Below are positions 15,774 through 22,620 of a stretch of DNA of 22,620 nucleotides, in pieces (the stretch's first letter is position 1; each line of letters starts with the position of its first letter). The stretch is taken from contig QMLM01000004.1 in NCBI GenBank assembly GCA_003646745.1, positions 1-22,620 on the forward strand, read 5' to 3'. The position numbers and the translations under genes are program-made. A model generated the notes under the pieces. It was not told the origin of the DNA. It made no database searches and was given only the letters and a program-made list of their open reading frames with translations. The stretch comes from Deltaproteobacteria bacterium (lineage in GTDB: Bacteria; Desulfobacterota; B13-G15; RBG-16-54-18).

Positions 15774-16289
15774 TCACATCTCAGCCTGTATGGCCGCAGC
15801 TGTCTTTTGTGCCGAGGAGAACCTTTGTGCTGCGTCTCTTTGCTTGAGCACGCTGACCCTCTCAGCTTCTACATATTCAAGGGCGCCTACTTCACAAAAC
15901 CGCACACACTGAGGATCACCGTCACAGAGGTCGCACTTTATCACCTTCCTGTCTATATGGTCGAAGCCCATAGCGCCGAAGGGGCATACGGCTACACATG
16001 CCCGGCAACCGATGCATACATCATAATCAACCACTATACGCCCTAAGGTCTCGTCTCGAGTAAGAGCCTTCACTGGACAAACTGCCACGCAGGGGGCATC
16101 TTGACATTGTTGACACGACATAGGGACATATAGACCTTCTGATTCCCACTTCATTATCTTTATACGGCTGCGGGAGGGATTAGATACGCCCTCGTGTTTT
16201 ACCGAGCAAATTAACTCGCATAGCCGGCAGCCCGTGCACTTTTGATAATCGATCATCAATACCTTATTGGCCATCGCTTCTTTCGCCAT
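15774..16289 (-). CDS. Polyferredoxin partner of the second AOR-family enzyme (BamC/AorA-like)
   Basis: This 171-residue protein has four cysteine groups: CTGCRLCELIC (near residue 16), CQQCQDAPCVAVCP, CIGCRACVAVCP and CDLCDGDPQCVRFC, the four-cluster HycB/DmsB pattern. It is similar in layout to BamC but lacks that protein's acidic tail. I chose the ATG at 16289 because AAAGGAGG lies five bases upstream; the earlier ATG at 16316 overlaps the AOR stop and has no better site. It very likely accepts electrons from the AOR-family protein encoded just upstream, as AorA does for the multi-subunit aldehyde oxidoreductases of aromatic degraders. Confidence 0.85.
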   Translation of the reverse strand: MAKEAMANKVLMIDYQKCTGCRLCELICSVKHEGVSNPSRSRIKIMKWESEGLYVPMSCQQCQDAPCVAVCPVKALTRDETLGRIVVDYDVCIGCRACVAVCPFGAMGFDHIDRKVIKCDLCDGDPQCVRFCEVGALEYVEAERVSVLKQRDAAQRFSSAQKTAAAIQAEM

Positions 16290-16312
16290 CGTTTCCTCCT
16301 TTCCGGTAGATC

Positions 16313-18241
16313 TCATAATAGATGGGATGGCTCTTTGTCTATGCCAAGTCTCTTTAGGGTCTCAGGTCGAGGAACACCATTTTCGTCCCAGCCATGGTGT
16401 TCGTAATATTCGTCGATCATCTTTTTAAACTTTTCGCGGTCTATTTTTGCGCCGATAACATCAGGTGCCCCACGCCTACATGGTTCATCGAAATAGCGGT
16501 CAACTAACCAATCGTGTTCTCTGGTTAATCCTTCCCTAATGTTATACAACCTTTCTATATTGCAGGCCCTCTCCGCTACGGTCCAGATATCTGTGGGTGA
16601 CATCTCCAGTCCGGTATTTAGATACAGGACCCTGGACCAATCTTCAAAGTTGGGCAATGTGGCCCCCAGGAAAGTAGTGTGATACTTGCATATGCCCAAG
16701 CAGTCCACTCCCATATAACATGTCTCTTGCCAGAACACCTGCCAGGGTTTCCCCAAATATTCCCTATGATCTGAGCTCAACGGTCCACTGTAGGAAATAG
16801 GATTACTGTATACCTTCCTGAGGACTTCCTCAGGTAAATGATACAGGTCAATGGCTGGGCGGCTCCTTAAGTGGTCAGAACCCCTGGAGGCTGTAGCTAT
16901 ACCAAGGGCCAAGGCTGGGGTTGCCCTCTCGTCTGAGTGTAAGTTGCTCATTCCTTTGACGTGAATGAGATATTTTATAGAGTCCTTTCCTATTTTCTCG
17001 GCGGCTCGAAGTCCCCCCTCGGCCAATGCATCGCCCAACCACCCCTTTCTGTTGGCGATGCGATGAATCATCTCTATAAGGGCCTCATCGTTGCCAAACC
17101 TTAGATCCAGGCCGTCGGTATCTTTGCTGGTGAGGATTCCCTCTTCGTAAAGCTCCATTGCCCAAGAGATTAAGCTGCCAGCTTCCAGGAGGTCTAAACC
17201 GTATTGATTGGAAAGGTGATTGCCGGTGAGCACTGTGATCGCACTTCGACATTCTGGTTCTCCACCAAAGGCTCCCTGGGCCGTATATTCTGGCCCCTCA
17301 TCATATACCCCAGCGTAGGGTCCCGAGGGGATTCTGTACTGGGCACGACAGTGGACCTGGCAGCCGAAGCAGCCAGCCATATGATACGGCCCAATAGTCT
17401 CTGTGGCGATCTCGTCGAGCCTCTCTGCCTCGATATCGTCGGCATATAGATGTTGGTTATACTGGAAGTTCCTCGTCCTTACCCCGCCCCAAGGATTGGT
17501 CGCACCCCAGATAAAGGGTGTTCCGAGCCTCCCTTGGGTTTGGGATACCTTGGCGCTGGTGATCTGAGTAATAAATTTTTTATTGTACTCCAGGGCCTCA
17601 ACGGGGTGAGCTATCTTTATGTCCATGGTGCCCCTGACGGCTATGGCCTTGAGGTTCTTGGAGCCCATGACAGCCCCCATCCCTGTTCTGCCCGCAGCGT
17701 CTTTAATGCCTGTCATGACATTGGCAAATCTTACCAGATTTTCACCGGCTACACCGATAACTGCACTTTTAATGTCTTCATCACCAAGCTCTTTTCTGAT
17801 GGCCCATTGCGTCTCAGTGGTACTCTTGCCCCAAAGGTGACTGGCATCTCGTATCTCTATTTCGCCGTTGTGAATCCAAAGATAAACAGGCCTTTCTGCC
17901 CTGCCTTTTATTACTAGATGATCAAAACCCGCCCATCTCAACTCAGGAGCAAAGAATCCGCCCATGTTGGCACTGCCGAGAAACCCGGTAAGCGGAGACT
18001 TGGCCATAATATGTGTTCTGGAGGTCGCTGATGCCAACGTGGCACCGAGGATACCGGCACTTACTAAAAGCACATTGTCAGGACCAAGCGGGTCAATGTT
18101 AGGCTCTGTATGATTATACAGCAAATACGCATCAAGGCCTCTCCCGCCCAGGTATAGCTTGCGCACTTCCAGCGGAATAGGCCTAGTTTCAATTTTGCCC
18201 TTAGAGAGATCGATGTAGGCTATCTTTCTGTTCAACGCCAT
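16313..18241 (-). CDS. Second AOR-family tungsten oxidoreductase (aldehyde oxidoreductase type, BamB paralogue)
   Basis: The 642-residue product shares the AOR pterin-binding segments (YLGGRGLDAYLL, SRTHIMAKSPLTGF, GGFFAPELRWAG, RTGMGAVMGSKNLKA) and the cluster ligands CFGCQVHC (Cys291, 294, 298) with a distal Cys in CLGICKYHTTF. At the place where BamB has its extra Cys it reads YDEGPEYT, the EGPEY pattern of classical aldehyde:ferredoxin oxidoreductases. The Glu/His set of BamB is also absent. I infer an aldehyde oxidoreductase, perhaps for aromatic aldehydes such as benzaldehyde, rather than a second benzoyl-CoA reductase; the substrate is unknown. AGGAGGGG lies just upstream of the ATG, next to the zinc-ribbon gene stop. 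Confidence 0.88.
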   Translation of the reverse strand: MALNRKIAYIDLSKGKIETRPIPLEVRKLYLGGRGLDAYLLYNHTEPNIDPLGPDNVLLVSAGILGATLASATSRTHIMAKSPLTGFLGSANMGGFFAPELRWAGFDHLVIKGRAERPVYLWIHNGEIEIRDASHLWGKSTTETQWAIRKELGDEDIKSAVIGVAGENLVRFANVMTGIKDAAGRTGMGAVMGSKNLKAIAVRGTMDIKIAHPVEALEYNKKFITQITSAKVSQTQGRLGTPFIWGATNPWGGVRTRNFQYNQHLYADDIEAERLDEIATETIGPYHMAGCFGCQVHCRAQYRIPSGPYAGVYDEGPEYTAQGAFGGEPECRSAITVLTGNHLSNQYGLDLLEAGSLISWAMELYEEGILTSKDTDGLDLRFGNDEALIEMIHRIANRKGWLGDALAEGGLRAAEKIGKDSIKYLIHVKGMSNLHSDERATPALALGIATASRGSDHLRSRPAIDLYHLPEEVLRKVYSNPISYSGPLSSDHREYLGKPWQVFWQETCYMGVDCLGICKYHTTFLGATLPNFEDWSRVLYLNTGLEMSPTDIWTVAERACNIERLYNIREGLTREHDWLVDRYFDEPCRRGAPDVIGAKIDREKFKKMIDEYYEHHGWDENGVPRPETLKRLGIDKEPSHLL

Positions 18242-18242
18242 C

Positions 18243-18509
18243 TTATTTCCCCTCCTTTCTCTTGGCCTTCTTAGCTACCGCCTCTTGAGCTAATTTTTGA
18301 TTTACGTCCCATACCGGCCCTCGTATCCTTGGAAAATCCGGGCTGATCCAGTACACGCGCCATTCAAGACCACAGTGAGGGCATTTGACACGTGTAGCCC
18401 CCGGCGGTACGGTGATCCTCTCCATGCAGCTCGGGTTATGGCACCTAAACTTGCCATAGGTCCTGGTTTTAGCCAGGCTTTCGGCCGTGGACATCACTTC
18501 CCTCTCCAT
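18243..18509 (-). CDS. Small zinc-ribbon protein of unknown function
   Basis: This 88-residue protein has a zinc-ribbon pattern (CHNPSC about residues 20-25, then CPHC about 41-44) followed by WRVYWISPDFPRIRGPVWD and a lysine-rich tail. The ATG at 18509 has a perfect AGGAGG six bases upstream, which decides this start over an ATG 20 codons earlier. It lies between the CCG-domain gene and the AOR gene with tight spacing. I do not recognise a named family. A role in assembly or as a small subunit of the AOR complex is inferred only from its place. Confidence 0.7.
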   Translation of the reverse strand: MEREVMSTAESLAKTRTYGKFRCHNPSCMERITVPPGATRVKCPHCGLEWRVYWISPDFPRIRGPVWDVNQKLAQEAVAKKAKRKEGK

Positions 18510-18546
18510 AGCTATCCTCCTTTTTTTTTGCAAATTTGACCTAAAA

Positions 18547-19269
18547 TTAGAAGGACTTATAGGCCTCATCCAATAGAATAAGGGGGTGTACAGCCTCTAT
18601 ACCTGTGCCAGCTTCAATCTGCAATTTGCAACCCCCACACTCCGTAACCACCCTGTCCGCCTCAGATGCCTTTACATCCCCCCAAACCTTCTTTGCAATC
18701 TGGGCCGAAAGATTGTAGTTGTTCTTCTTCATACCATAGGAGCCACCCATACCACAGCAATAGGTATTAATTCTGCTTACTACTAAGCCGGGTATCAGTT
18801 TGAGCAGGGCCACTGGCTCCTGCGTAATATTTTGTAGCTTTAAGTGACAAGGATTATGGTAAAAGATCTTTATGGGCATCTTACCAAAGTCGGTGTTTAA
18901 CCTGCCTTGGCGATGTAGCAGCATTAGATATTCGCCAGCATCATAAATATTTTCAGAGACAAACCTAGCCTCCTCGGTGTCGAAGAATGCTAGAGACTCC
19001 CTCCTTAACATTAAATTGCAACTTGGGCAGGTGGTGATGATATCATAACCCGGGGAGGCTGCCAGGGCAAGGGATTTAAAGTTGAATCTAACATTTTTCT
19101 CCGCCCCTTTTAAGTTGCCATTGGCCATCATGGGCATGCCACAGCACTTTTGCTCTGGAAACATGACCTCGATTCCACTCTTCTTCATAACCTCGATTAG
19201 GGCTTTGCCGATCTCAGGGTTGTAGTAGTTGGCAAAGCAGCCAGCATAATAGACTATCTTTTCAGCCAC
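18547..19269 (-). CDS. CCG-domain iron-sulfur protein (HdrB/LutA/GlpC-like)
   Basis: The 240-residue protein contains two cysteine-rich CCG domains: YYAGCFANYYNPEIG...EQKCCGMPMMANG (Cys11, Cys42-43) and FYHNPCHLK...NTYCCGMGGSYG, plus TECGGCKLQIEAG at the end. This is the HdrB/LutA fold, which binds special [4Fe-4S] clusters and handles thiol or quinone/flavin electron transfer. Its ATG overlaps the upstream LUD-protein gene by 8 bases, so the two proteins are probably made together and interact. Together they replace the fused BamD-type protein of the neighbouring operon. The redox partner is not visible. Confidence 0.85.
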   Translation of the reverse strand: MAEKIVYYAGCFANYYNPEIGKALIEVMKKSGIEVMFPEQKCCGMPMMANGNLKGAEKNVRFNFKSLALAASPGYDIITTCPSCNLMLRRESLAFFDTEEARFVSENIYDAGEYLMLLHRQGRLNTDFGKMPIKIFYHNPCHLKLQNITQEPVALLKLIPGLVVSRINTYCCGMGGSYGMKKNNYNLSAQIAKKVWGDVKASEADRVVTECGGCKLQIEAGTGIEAVHPLILLDEAYKSF

Positions 19270-20542
19270 GGTTTCCCCTGAACCAATTCCTTAAAGTTTG
19301 TCTATTAAAGGAGGGCAAATTAGCCTTACGGTGAATACCTGCTACTAGTTCCATAGCCACCTTAAAGGGGGGAATACCCTTGGCCCAATTGGAGAGCGGG
19401 GCTGTCCATGAACCAACCTTAGCCAAAACTTCAGGGTTATCAAGCAGCCTCTTCCTCCAACTTCGGCCATATCTTGCATAATGCTCAAATTGAGCCTTCC
19501 AGATCAATGAGGGGATATCTATATCGACCGGACACTCCATCTTACAGCGGCCACAATGCAAAGAGGCCTCAGTTGATGGGATCCACCCCTGCAAAAATCC
19601 AAAGAGGTAGTTTTTGGGGCTCCAAACCCACTCTTTTATATCGAGATGCATCCCGATTGGACACTGCCTAGCACAGGCCCGGCAATCAATGCATAAAAAG
19701 AGATCCCGATACCCATCCTCTAACAGCTCGCTCCGACCGTTATCTAAAATCAGGACATGAAGCTCTCTGTCCTGCCCCCGCGGCAGCACAGCAAGAGCAT
19801 CAAAGTCGTACCGTTCAACGTCTTTAGGGCCAAGGTCAAGGAGGATACTCTCCAGGCCAAATATTCCCATGCACCTAGTTTGAAAGAGGGCCGCCTCCCT
19901 GTCCTTAACCACTTTTTCCAGCCCGATCACCAGAATTATCTTTTTGGCCTGTTCCAGGTCCTTAGAAATATTGGCCATGTGCTGCAAGAAAAAAACAGAT
20001 CCATCCTCGGCTGAGACAGCATTAACGCCCAATATGGCTATGTAATCACGTACTTGAAGGGAGCGCAGGTGGCTGAGGGTTTGGGAGACATCAAACGATT
20101 CCACAAGGCCCCTTTCGTGTAATCCTGGAAGGTCCCAGTAGTCCTCTATCCTCTTTTCAAAGTCATTGAATTCCTTAAAATAGCGAATGTATGTTTTGAG
20201 GCCAGAGGCCTGAAGCTGCGGCCGAAGTTCATTTATCACCACACTTGATTTGTTGATCGAAGCAAGCTCTGCCTTCCCAGCCACCTCCTTTATATAAGCT
20301 GCGGCTTCCTTCACATCTGCAGCAAAGGTCAACTTCACTTCAGGGAACTGACCCATTGTCTTCTCAAGCTGCCTTTGTAACGCCCCTTGATTATCCCGGC
20401 AGTGCTGACGTATCTCCCTAAGCCGAGCCTTGAGGGATTCTAAGTCAGGCTGAACCTCTTTGCCTACAAAGACCCCAGCAGCTCGACGCCTGCTTTGCTC
20501 AGCCGCTGGTTCAAGCACCGCTATATCAGGGATTTTAGCCAT
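19262..20542 (-). CDS. LutB-like LUD-domain iron-sulfur protein
   Basis: This 426-residue protein has a LUD-type domain (about residues 70-270, with KSSVVINEL and LGVNAVSAEDGSVFFLQHMANISKD) followed by two cluster motifs: CIDCRACARQCP (Cys284, 287, 290, 294) and a shorter CGRCKMECP (Cys330, 333, 337), which lacks one of the four usual cysteines. The layout is that of LutB of lactate-utilisation operons, but no LutC or lactate permease is near. In this operon it precedes the CCG protein and an AOR enzyme, so I infer an electron-transfer role for the AOR rather than lactate oxidation. The ATG has only a weak AAGG upstream. Confidence 0.83.
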   Translation of the reverse strand: MAKIPDIAVLEPAAEQSRRRAAGVFVGKEVQPDLESLKARLREIRQHCRDNQGALQRQLEKTMGQFPEVKLTFAADVKEAAAYIKEVAGKAELASINKSSVVINELRPQLQASGLKTYIRYFKEFNDFEKRIEDYWDLPGLHERGLVESFDVSQTLSHLRSLQVRDYIAILGVNAVSAEDGSVFFLQHMANISKDLEQAKKIILVIGLEKVVKDREAALFQTRCMGIFGLESILLDLGPKDVERYDFDALAVLPRGQDRELHVLILDNGRSELLEDGYRDLFLCIDCRACARQCPIGMHLDIKEWVWSPKNYLFGFLQGWIPSTEASLHCGRCKMECPVDIDIPSLIWKAQFEHYARYGRSWRKRLLDNPEVLAKVGSWTAPLSNWAKGIPPFKVAMELVAGIHRKANLPSFNRQTLRNWFRGNRG

Positions 20543-20557
20543 ACCTTATGCCAAATT

Positions 20558-20577
20558 TAGTTCATTATTATGAACAA
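20558..20577. promoter_or_regulatory. Candidate IclR-type operator, AOR-operon side
   Basis: The palindrome GTTCAT-TATT-ATGAAC sits at 20560-20575. Read on the minus strand, the 20-base site is TTGTTCATAATAATGAACTA. It lies 12 bases after the -10 of the minus-strand promoter, where bound protein would block transcription of the LUD/CCG/AOR operon. It matches the site at 20703-20722 in 16 of 20 positions by eye. Confidence 0.7.
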
Positions 20578-20588
20578 TAATGCCCTAA

Positions 20589-20616
20589 ATCATACCATAT
20601 GCCTCATTTTTGTCAA
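20589..20616 (-). promoter_or_regulatory. Strong sigma-70-type promoter of the LUD/CCG/AOR operon
   Basis: On the minus strand TTGACA (20616-20611) and TATGAT (20594-20589) are separated by 16 bases. Transcription would start near 20582, about 40 bases before the first start codon, just ahead of the palindrome at 20558-20577. Confidence 0.7.
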
Positions 20617-20672
20617 GGGGGAAAATTAAATTTTTCACAAGTCTTTAAGTGACCTATTATTAAATAATTATC

Positions 20673-20701
20673 TTGACAAGAACGTAAATAGGCTGTACTA
20701 T
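20673..20701 (+). promoter_or_regulatory. Strong sigma-70-type promoter of the iclR-family gene
   Basis: TTGACA (20673-20678) and TACTAT (20696-20701) are separated by the ideal 17 bases. The expected transcription start (about 20708) falls inside the palindrome and only a few bases before the possible start codons. Confidence 0.75.
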
Positions 20702-20702
20702 G

Positions 20703-20722
20703 TTGTTCATTATGGTGAACAA
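20703..20722. promoter_or_regulatory. Candidate IclR-type operator overlapping the regulator's own start
   Basis: A perfect inverted repeat TTGTTCA-n6-TGAACAA begins one base after the -10 box and covers the transcription start and first codons of the IclR gene. Together with the copy at 20558-20577 it suggests autoregulation and control of the divergent operon by one protein. Confidence 0.72.
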
Positions 20723-21494
20723 AATGGTGAGAAGATATCGAGCGCCTTCGGTAATAAAGGCCTTTCAGATATTAAGGTTGATCGCCGACAATAACCGTGG
20801 TTTGGGGATCAGCGAGTTGGCGAAAAGGCTGGGAATGAGCAAGGGGACTGTGCACGGGATAATGGCGGCTTTAAAGGAGGTGGGGGCGATCACTAGGGAT
20901 CCCATTACTAAGAGGTATAATCTCGGCTATACCATTTTGGAGTTGGGCAACAGGGGGCTTTCTAGGATCCCCTTACGGGAAGTGGCCAGAAGACATATGG
21001 AGGGGCTCATGGAGGAGACTGGGGAGAGTGTTTTTTTAGGTATTCTCAACGACCATCACATCCTCATTTTAGATGTGGTGGAAAGCAATAAGGAATTAAA
21101 GATCACCTCTCCTAGTGGAACGAGAATCTCTTTGTCTGCAGGGGCTACCGGCAAGTTATTCCTCGCCTATATGGAGGAGGAAAGGGCCCTTAGCTATCTC
21201 ACCACCAATGGTTTGGTCAGATATACGCAGAATACTGTTACCGAGTTAGATAGATACCTCGAGGAGATAAAGGAGGTCAGAAAGAGGGGATTTGCTATCG
21301 ATCAGGAGGAATACCTGCAGGGGGTCAAGGCAGTAGCGGCTCTTATAAAGACCGAGCCTCCCCTTTTGGCTGCCATTTGGGTAGTGGGTTTTTCTTCCTC
21401 GCTTACCGATGAAAAAATGGAGATGGTGATAAAAAAGACCCTTCAGGCCGCCGGTACCATCTCGCGGGAACTAAGGCAGAGAGTAAAAATTTAA
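20712..21494 (+). CDS. IclR-family transcriptional regulator
   Basis: The 260-residue product has the IclR winged helix at the N-terminus (SVIKAFQILRLIADNN, ISELAKRLGMSKGTVHGIMAALKE, YNLGYTILELG) and the C-terminal effector domain (VARRHMEGLMEETGESVFLGIL, SAGATGKLFLAYM, GFAIDQEEYLQGVKAVAALI). Such regulators often sense aromatic acids or their CoA esters. In-frame ATGs occur at 20700, 20712 and 20724, none with a good ribosome site. The first lies inside the -10 box, so I take 20712; 20724 is also possible. It is divergent from the LUD/CCG/AOR operon and shares its palindromic operator. The effector is unknown. Confidence 0.88.
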   Translation: MVNKMVRRYRAPSVIKAFQILRLIADNNRGLGISELAKRLGMSKGTVHGIMAALKEVGAITRDPITKRYNLGYTILELGNRGLSRIPLREVARRHMEGLMEETGESVFLGILNDHHILILDVVESNKELKITSPSGTRISLSAGATGKLFLAYMEEERALSYLTTNGLVRYTQNTVTELDRYLEEIKEVRKRGFAIDQEEYLQGVKAVAALIKTEPPLLAAIWVVGFSSSLTDEKMEMVIKKTLQAAGTISRELRQRVKI

Positions 21495-21499
21495 TCTTT

Positions 21500-22528
21500 T
21501 TACTCCTTGACCATTTTCACCATATCGCCCGGCGATATATTCTCTCCCTGAATCAGCTGTGCTTCCGAGGCGTCAAATCCAAAGAAGCGTACGATCTTTA
21601 TCTTTCCTTTCAGCTGCCCGGGTATTCTGCCTAGGGGAATATTGGTAATAGGGTGCCTTATCTCCTTGCCAGGATCAAAGACCTTCAACACATCACCAAT
21701 TTTCAGGCCTGAAGATTTGCCCGCATTGAGGTATACCTTATCCGCCTGCACGGAGGCAACACTTGTAGACCACTCTAGCCCGGCCAACCCCCTGAGTATC
21801 CCTTCCTTAACCCCTCGCAGGGCAAAATTTATGGCCTTAAGAAGGGCCTTGTCACGGCTAAACTCCCCTATGGCGCGAGAGGTGAAGATAGGGTTTTCCC
21901 CCTTCACTGATCTGATGACGTTGCCGGTGTCAGCATCCAGCAACCTTGCCTCTATTTTCGCTACGGCTAGGGCCTCTTTACCTCTCCCCTTCTGCCCCCC
22001 CCCAATCAATACGTCATTTATTGATCCTGTTACCAATGCATGAACTCCCAATAGGGTTTTCATTTTCCAAAGGTAAAAAGGTTCTGTAAGCTCAGTAATA
22101 TCTATTTCCCCCAGGCTCTTTTTTATCATATTAATGTCCACCAGCACCACAGCTTCACTTTCCTCCAGCTGTTTGGCCAACTCCTGAGCTACTATCGCGC
22201 CTAACCCTCTCCTGCCCTCTTTAGTCTGGTCCTGAAACTCCAACACCACTACTTTATATTTCAATCTGCCCAATAGATAAGGGGTAACGGTAGGTTGAGG
22301 GCGAACAACCTCCCCCTCTTCTGCCCCGTATGGTCTCTTGGAATAAGTAACTGCTCTTTTGCGCTCGTCGTAAGAAGAGGGTCGTTGCTCACTATAGACC
22401 CATCTCCCCTCTTTCCCTTTTTCATATAACCTTTCTTCCTCCTTTTTCTTCCCCCAGGGGAGACAAGAGGAGATAATAAACAAAATGGCTAAAATTATCC
22501 CTGTGCCCATCATACTTTTCGCCTTCAC
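21500..22528 (-). CDS. CsgG/LpoB-like lipoprotein with FlgT-type C-terminal domain
   Basis: The 342-residue protein starts with a lipoprotein signal peptide (MGTGIILAILFIISSC, lipobox ISSC at about residues 19-22) and a basic, Arg/Lys/Glu-rich linker. A CsgG-like domain follows (YKVVVLEFQDQTKEGRRGLGAIVAQELAKQL, VVLVDINMIKKSL, ALVTGSIND, about 110-235). The end (VYLNAGKSSGLKIGDVLKVF...ISPGDMVKMVKE) resembles the SH3-like C-terminal domain of FlgT. It should be anchored in the outer membrane facing the periplasm. The start is a GTG with GGAGAGGGG upstream, overlapping the stop of the preceding gene. It converges with the IclR gene, 5 bases apart, and is unrelated to the aromatic pathway. Confidence 0.8.
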   Translation of the reverse strand: MKAKSMMGTGIILAILFIISSCLPWGKKKEEERLYEKGKEGRWVYSEQRPSSYDERKRAVTYSKRPYGAEEGEVVRPQPTVTPYLLGRLKYKVVVLEFQDQTKEGRRGLGAIVAQELAKQLEESEAVVLVDINMIKKSLGEIDITELTEPFYLWKMKTLLGVHALVTGSINDVLIGGGQKGRGKEALAVAKIEARLLDADTGNVIRSVKGENPIFTSRAIGEFSRDKALLKAINFALRGVKEGILRGLAGLEWSTSVASVQADKVYLNAGKSSGLKIGDVLKVFDPGKEIRHPITNIPLGRIPGQLKGKIKIVRFFGFDASEAQLIQGENISPGDMVKMVKE

Positions 22529-22620
22529 CGCCCCTCTCCTTTCTTCTCCATAGTGGCCTTAGAATACAGCTCATGTATCTCCGGCGTATATCCACCCCTT
22601 TCGGAGTAGATGAAAAGGGG
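22525..22620 (-). CDS. C-terminal end of an unidentified upstream gene (truncated by window edge)
   Basis: The minus strand is open from the window edge for 31 codons (PLFIYSERGGYTPEIHELYS, then KATMEKKGEGR) and ends in a TGA that overlaps the GTG of the lipoprotein gene (GTGA), typical of a translationally coupled operon. The fragment is too short to name. The coding-like composition and the overlap are the only evidence. Confidence 0.5.
   Translation of the reverse strand, partial: PLFIYSERGGYTPEIHELYSKATMEKKGEGR

Overview
The window looks like chromosome of a strictly anaerobic, aromatics-degrading bacterium of the deltaproteobacterial (Desulfobacterota) type, such as a sulfate reducer or syntroph. 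This rests on the gene content: benzoyl-CoA ring-reduction and ring-opening genes, a tungsten-type class II benzoyl-CoA reductase, HdrA/MvhD-type electron-transfer proteins, and two predicted selenoproteins. No mobile elements, CRISPR arrays, tRNA or rRNA genes were seen, and no stretch over 300 bases lacks a gene.

Plus strand, 1-3414: an operon with the 3' end of an acyl-CoA dehydrogenase, an SDR dehydrogenase, 6-hydroxycyclohex-1-ene-1-carbonyl-CoA dehydrogenase and the ring-opening hydrolase BamA/Oah. A strong hairpin terminator (3443-3484) closes it and probably also serves the convergent GNAT acetyltransferase gene. Minus strand, 6180-4125: a promoter followed by two BadF/BcrA/HgdC-type ATPases (BzdP- and BzdQ-like) and a ferredoxin. 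These are the activator half of an ATP-dependent class I benzoyl-CoA reductase, without its catalytic subunits in the window.

Minus strand, 15506-6328: bamB, bamC, bamD, fdhD, bamE, bamF and a DUF3795 gene. This is the class II benzoyl-CoA reductase and its electron-transfer partners. bamE and bamF are each interrupted by one in-frame TGA at a position where the family has a cysteine. Each TGA is followed at the right distance by a short hairpin with a G/U-containing loop, as in bacterial SECIS elements. I read both as selenocysteine codons, giving one 1027-residue BamE (Sec73) and one 283-residue BamF (Sec19). Conventional gene calling would truncate or split both.

Minus strand, 20542-15774: a second operon with a LUD/4Fe-4S protein, a CCG-domain (HdrB/LutA-like) protein, a small zinc-ribbon protein, a second AOR-family tungsten oxidoreductase and its polyferredoxin. 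It parallels bamB-C-D in layout, but its AOR protein lacks the residues that mark BamB, so it is more likely a true aldehyde oxidoreductase. It is transcribed divergently from an IclR-family regulator. Both promoters of the divergent pair have near-consensus boxes, and each is followed directly by a copy of the same palindrome (TTGTTCAT-n4-rTGAACwA type), which is a strong candidate for the regulator's operator. At the right edge are a CsgG-like lipoprotein gene and the 3' end of an unidentified upstream gene.

Together the genes describe reduction of benzoyl-CoA to the dienoyl-CoA (BamB with BamC-F), oxidation of the hydroxy intermediate (Had) and hydrolytic ring cleavage (BamA), followed by beta-oxidation-type steps (SDR, acyl-CoA dehydrogenase). 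The dienoyl-CoA hydratase (Dch/BamR), BamG-I and the class I catalytic subunits are not in the window.
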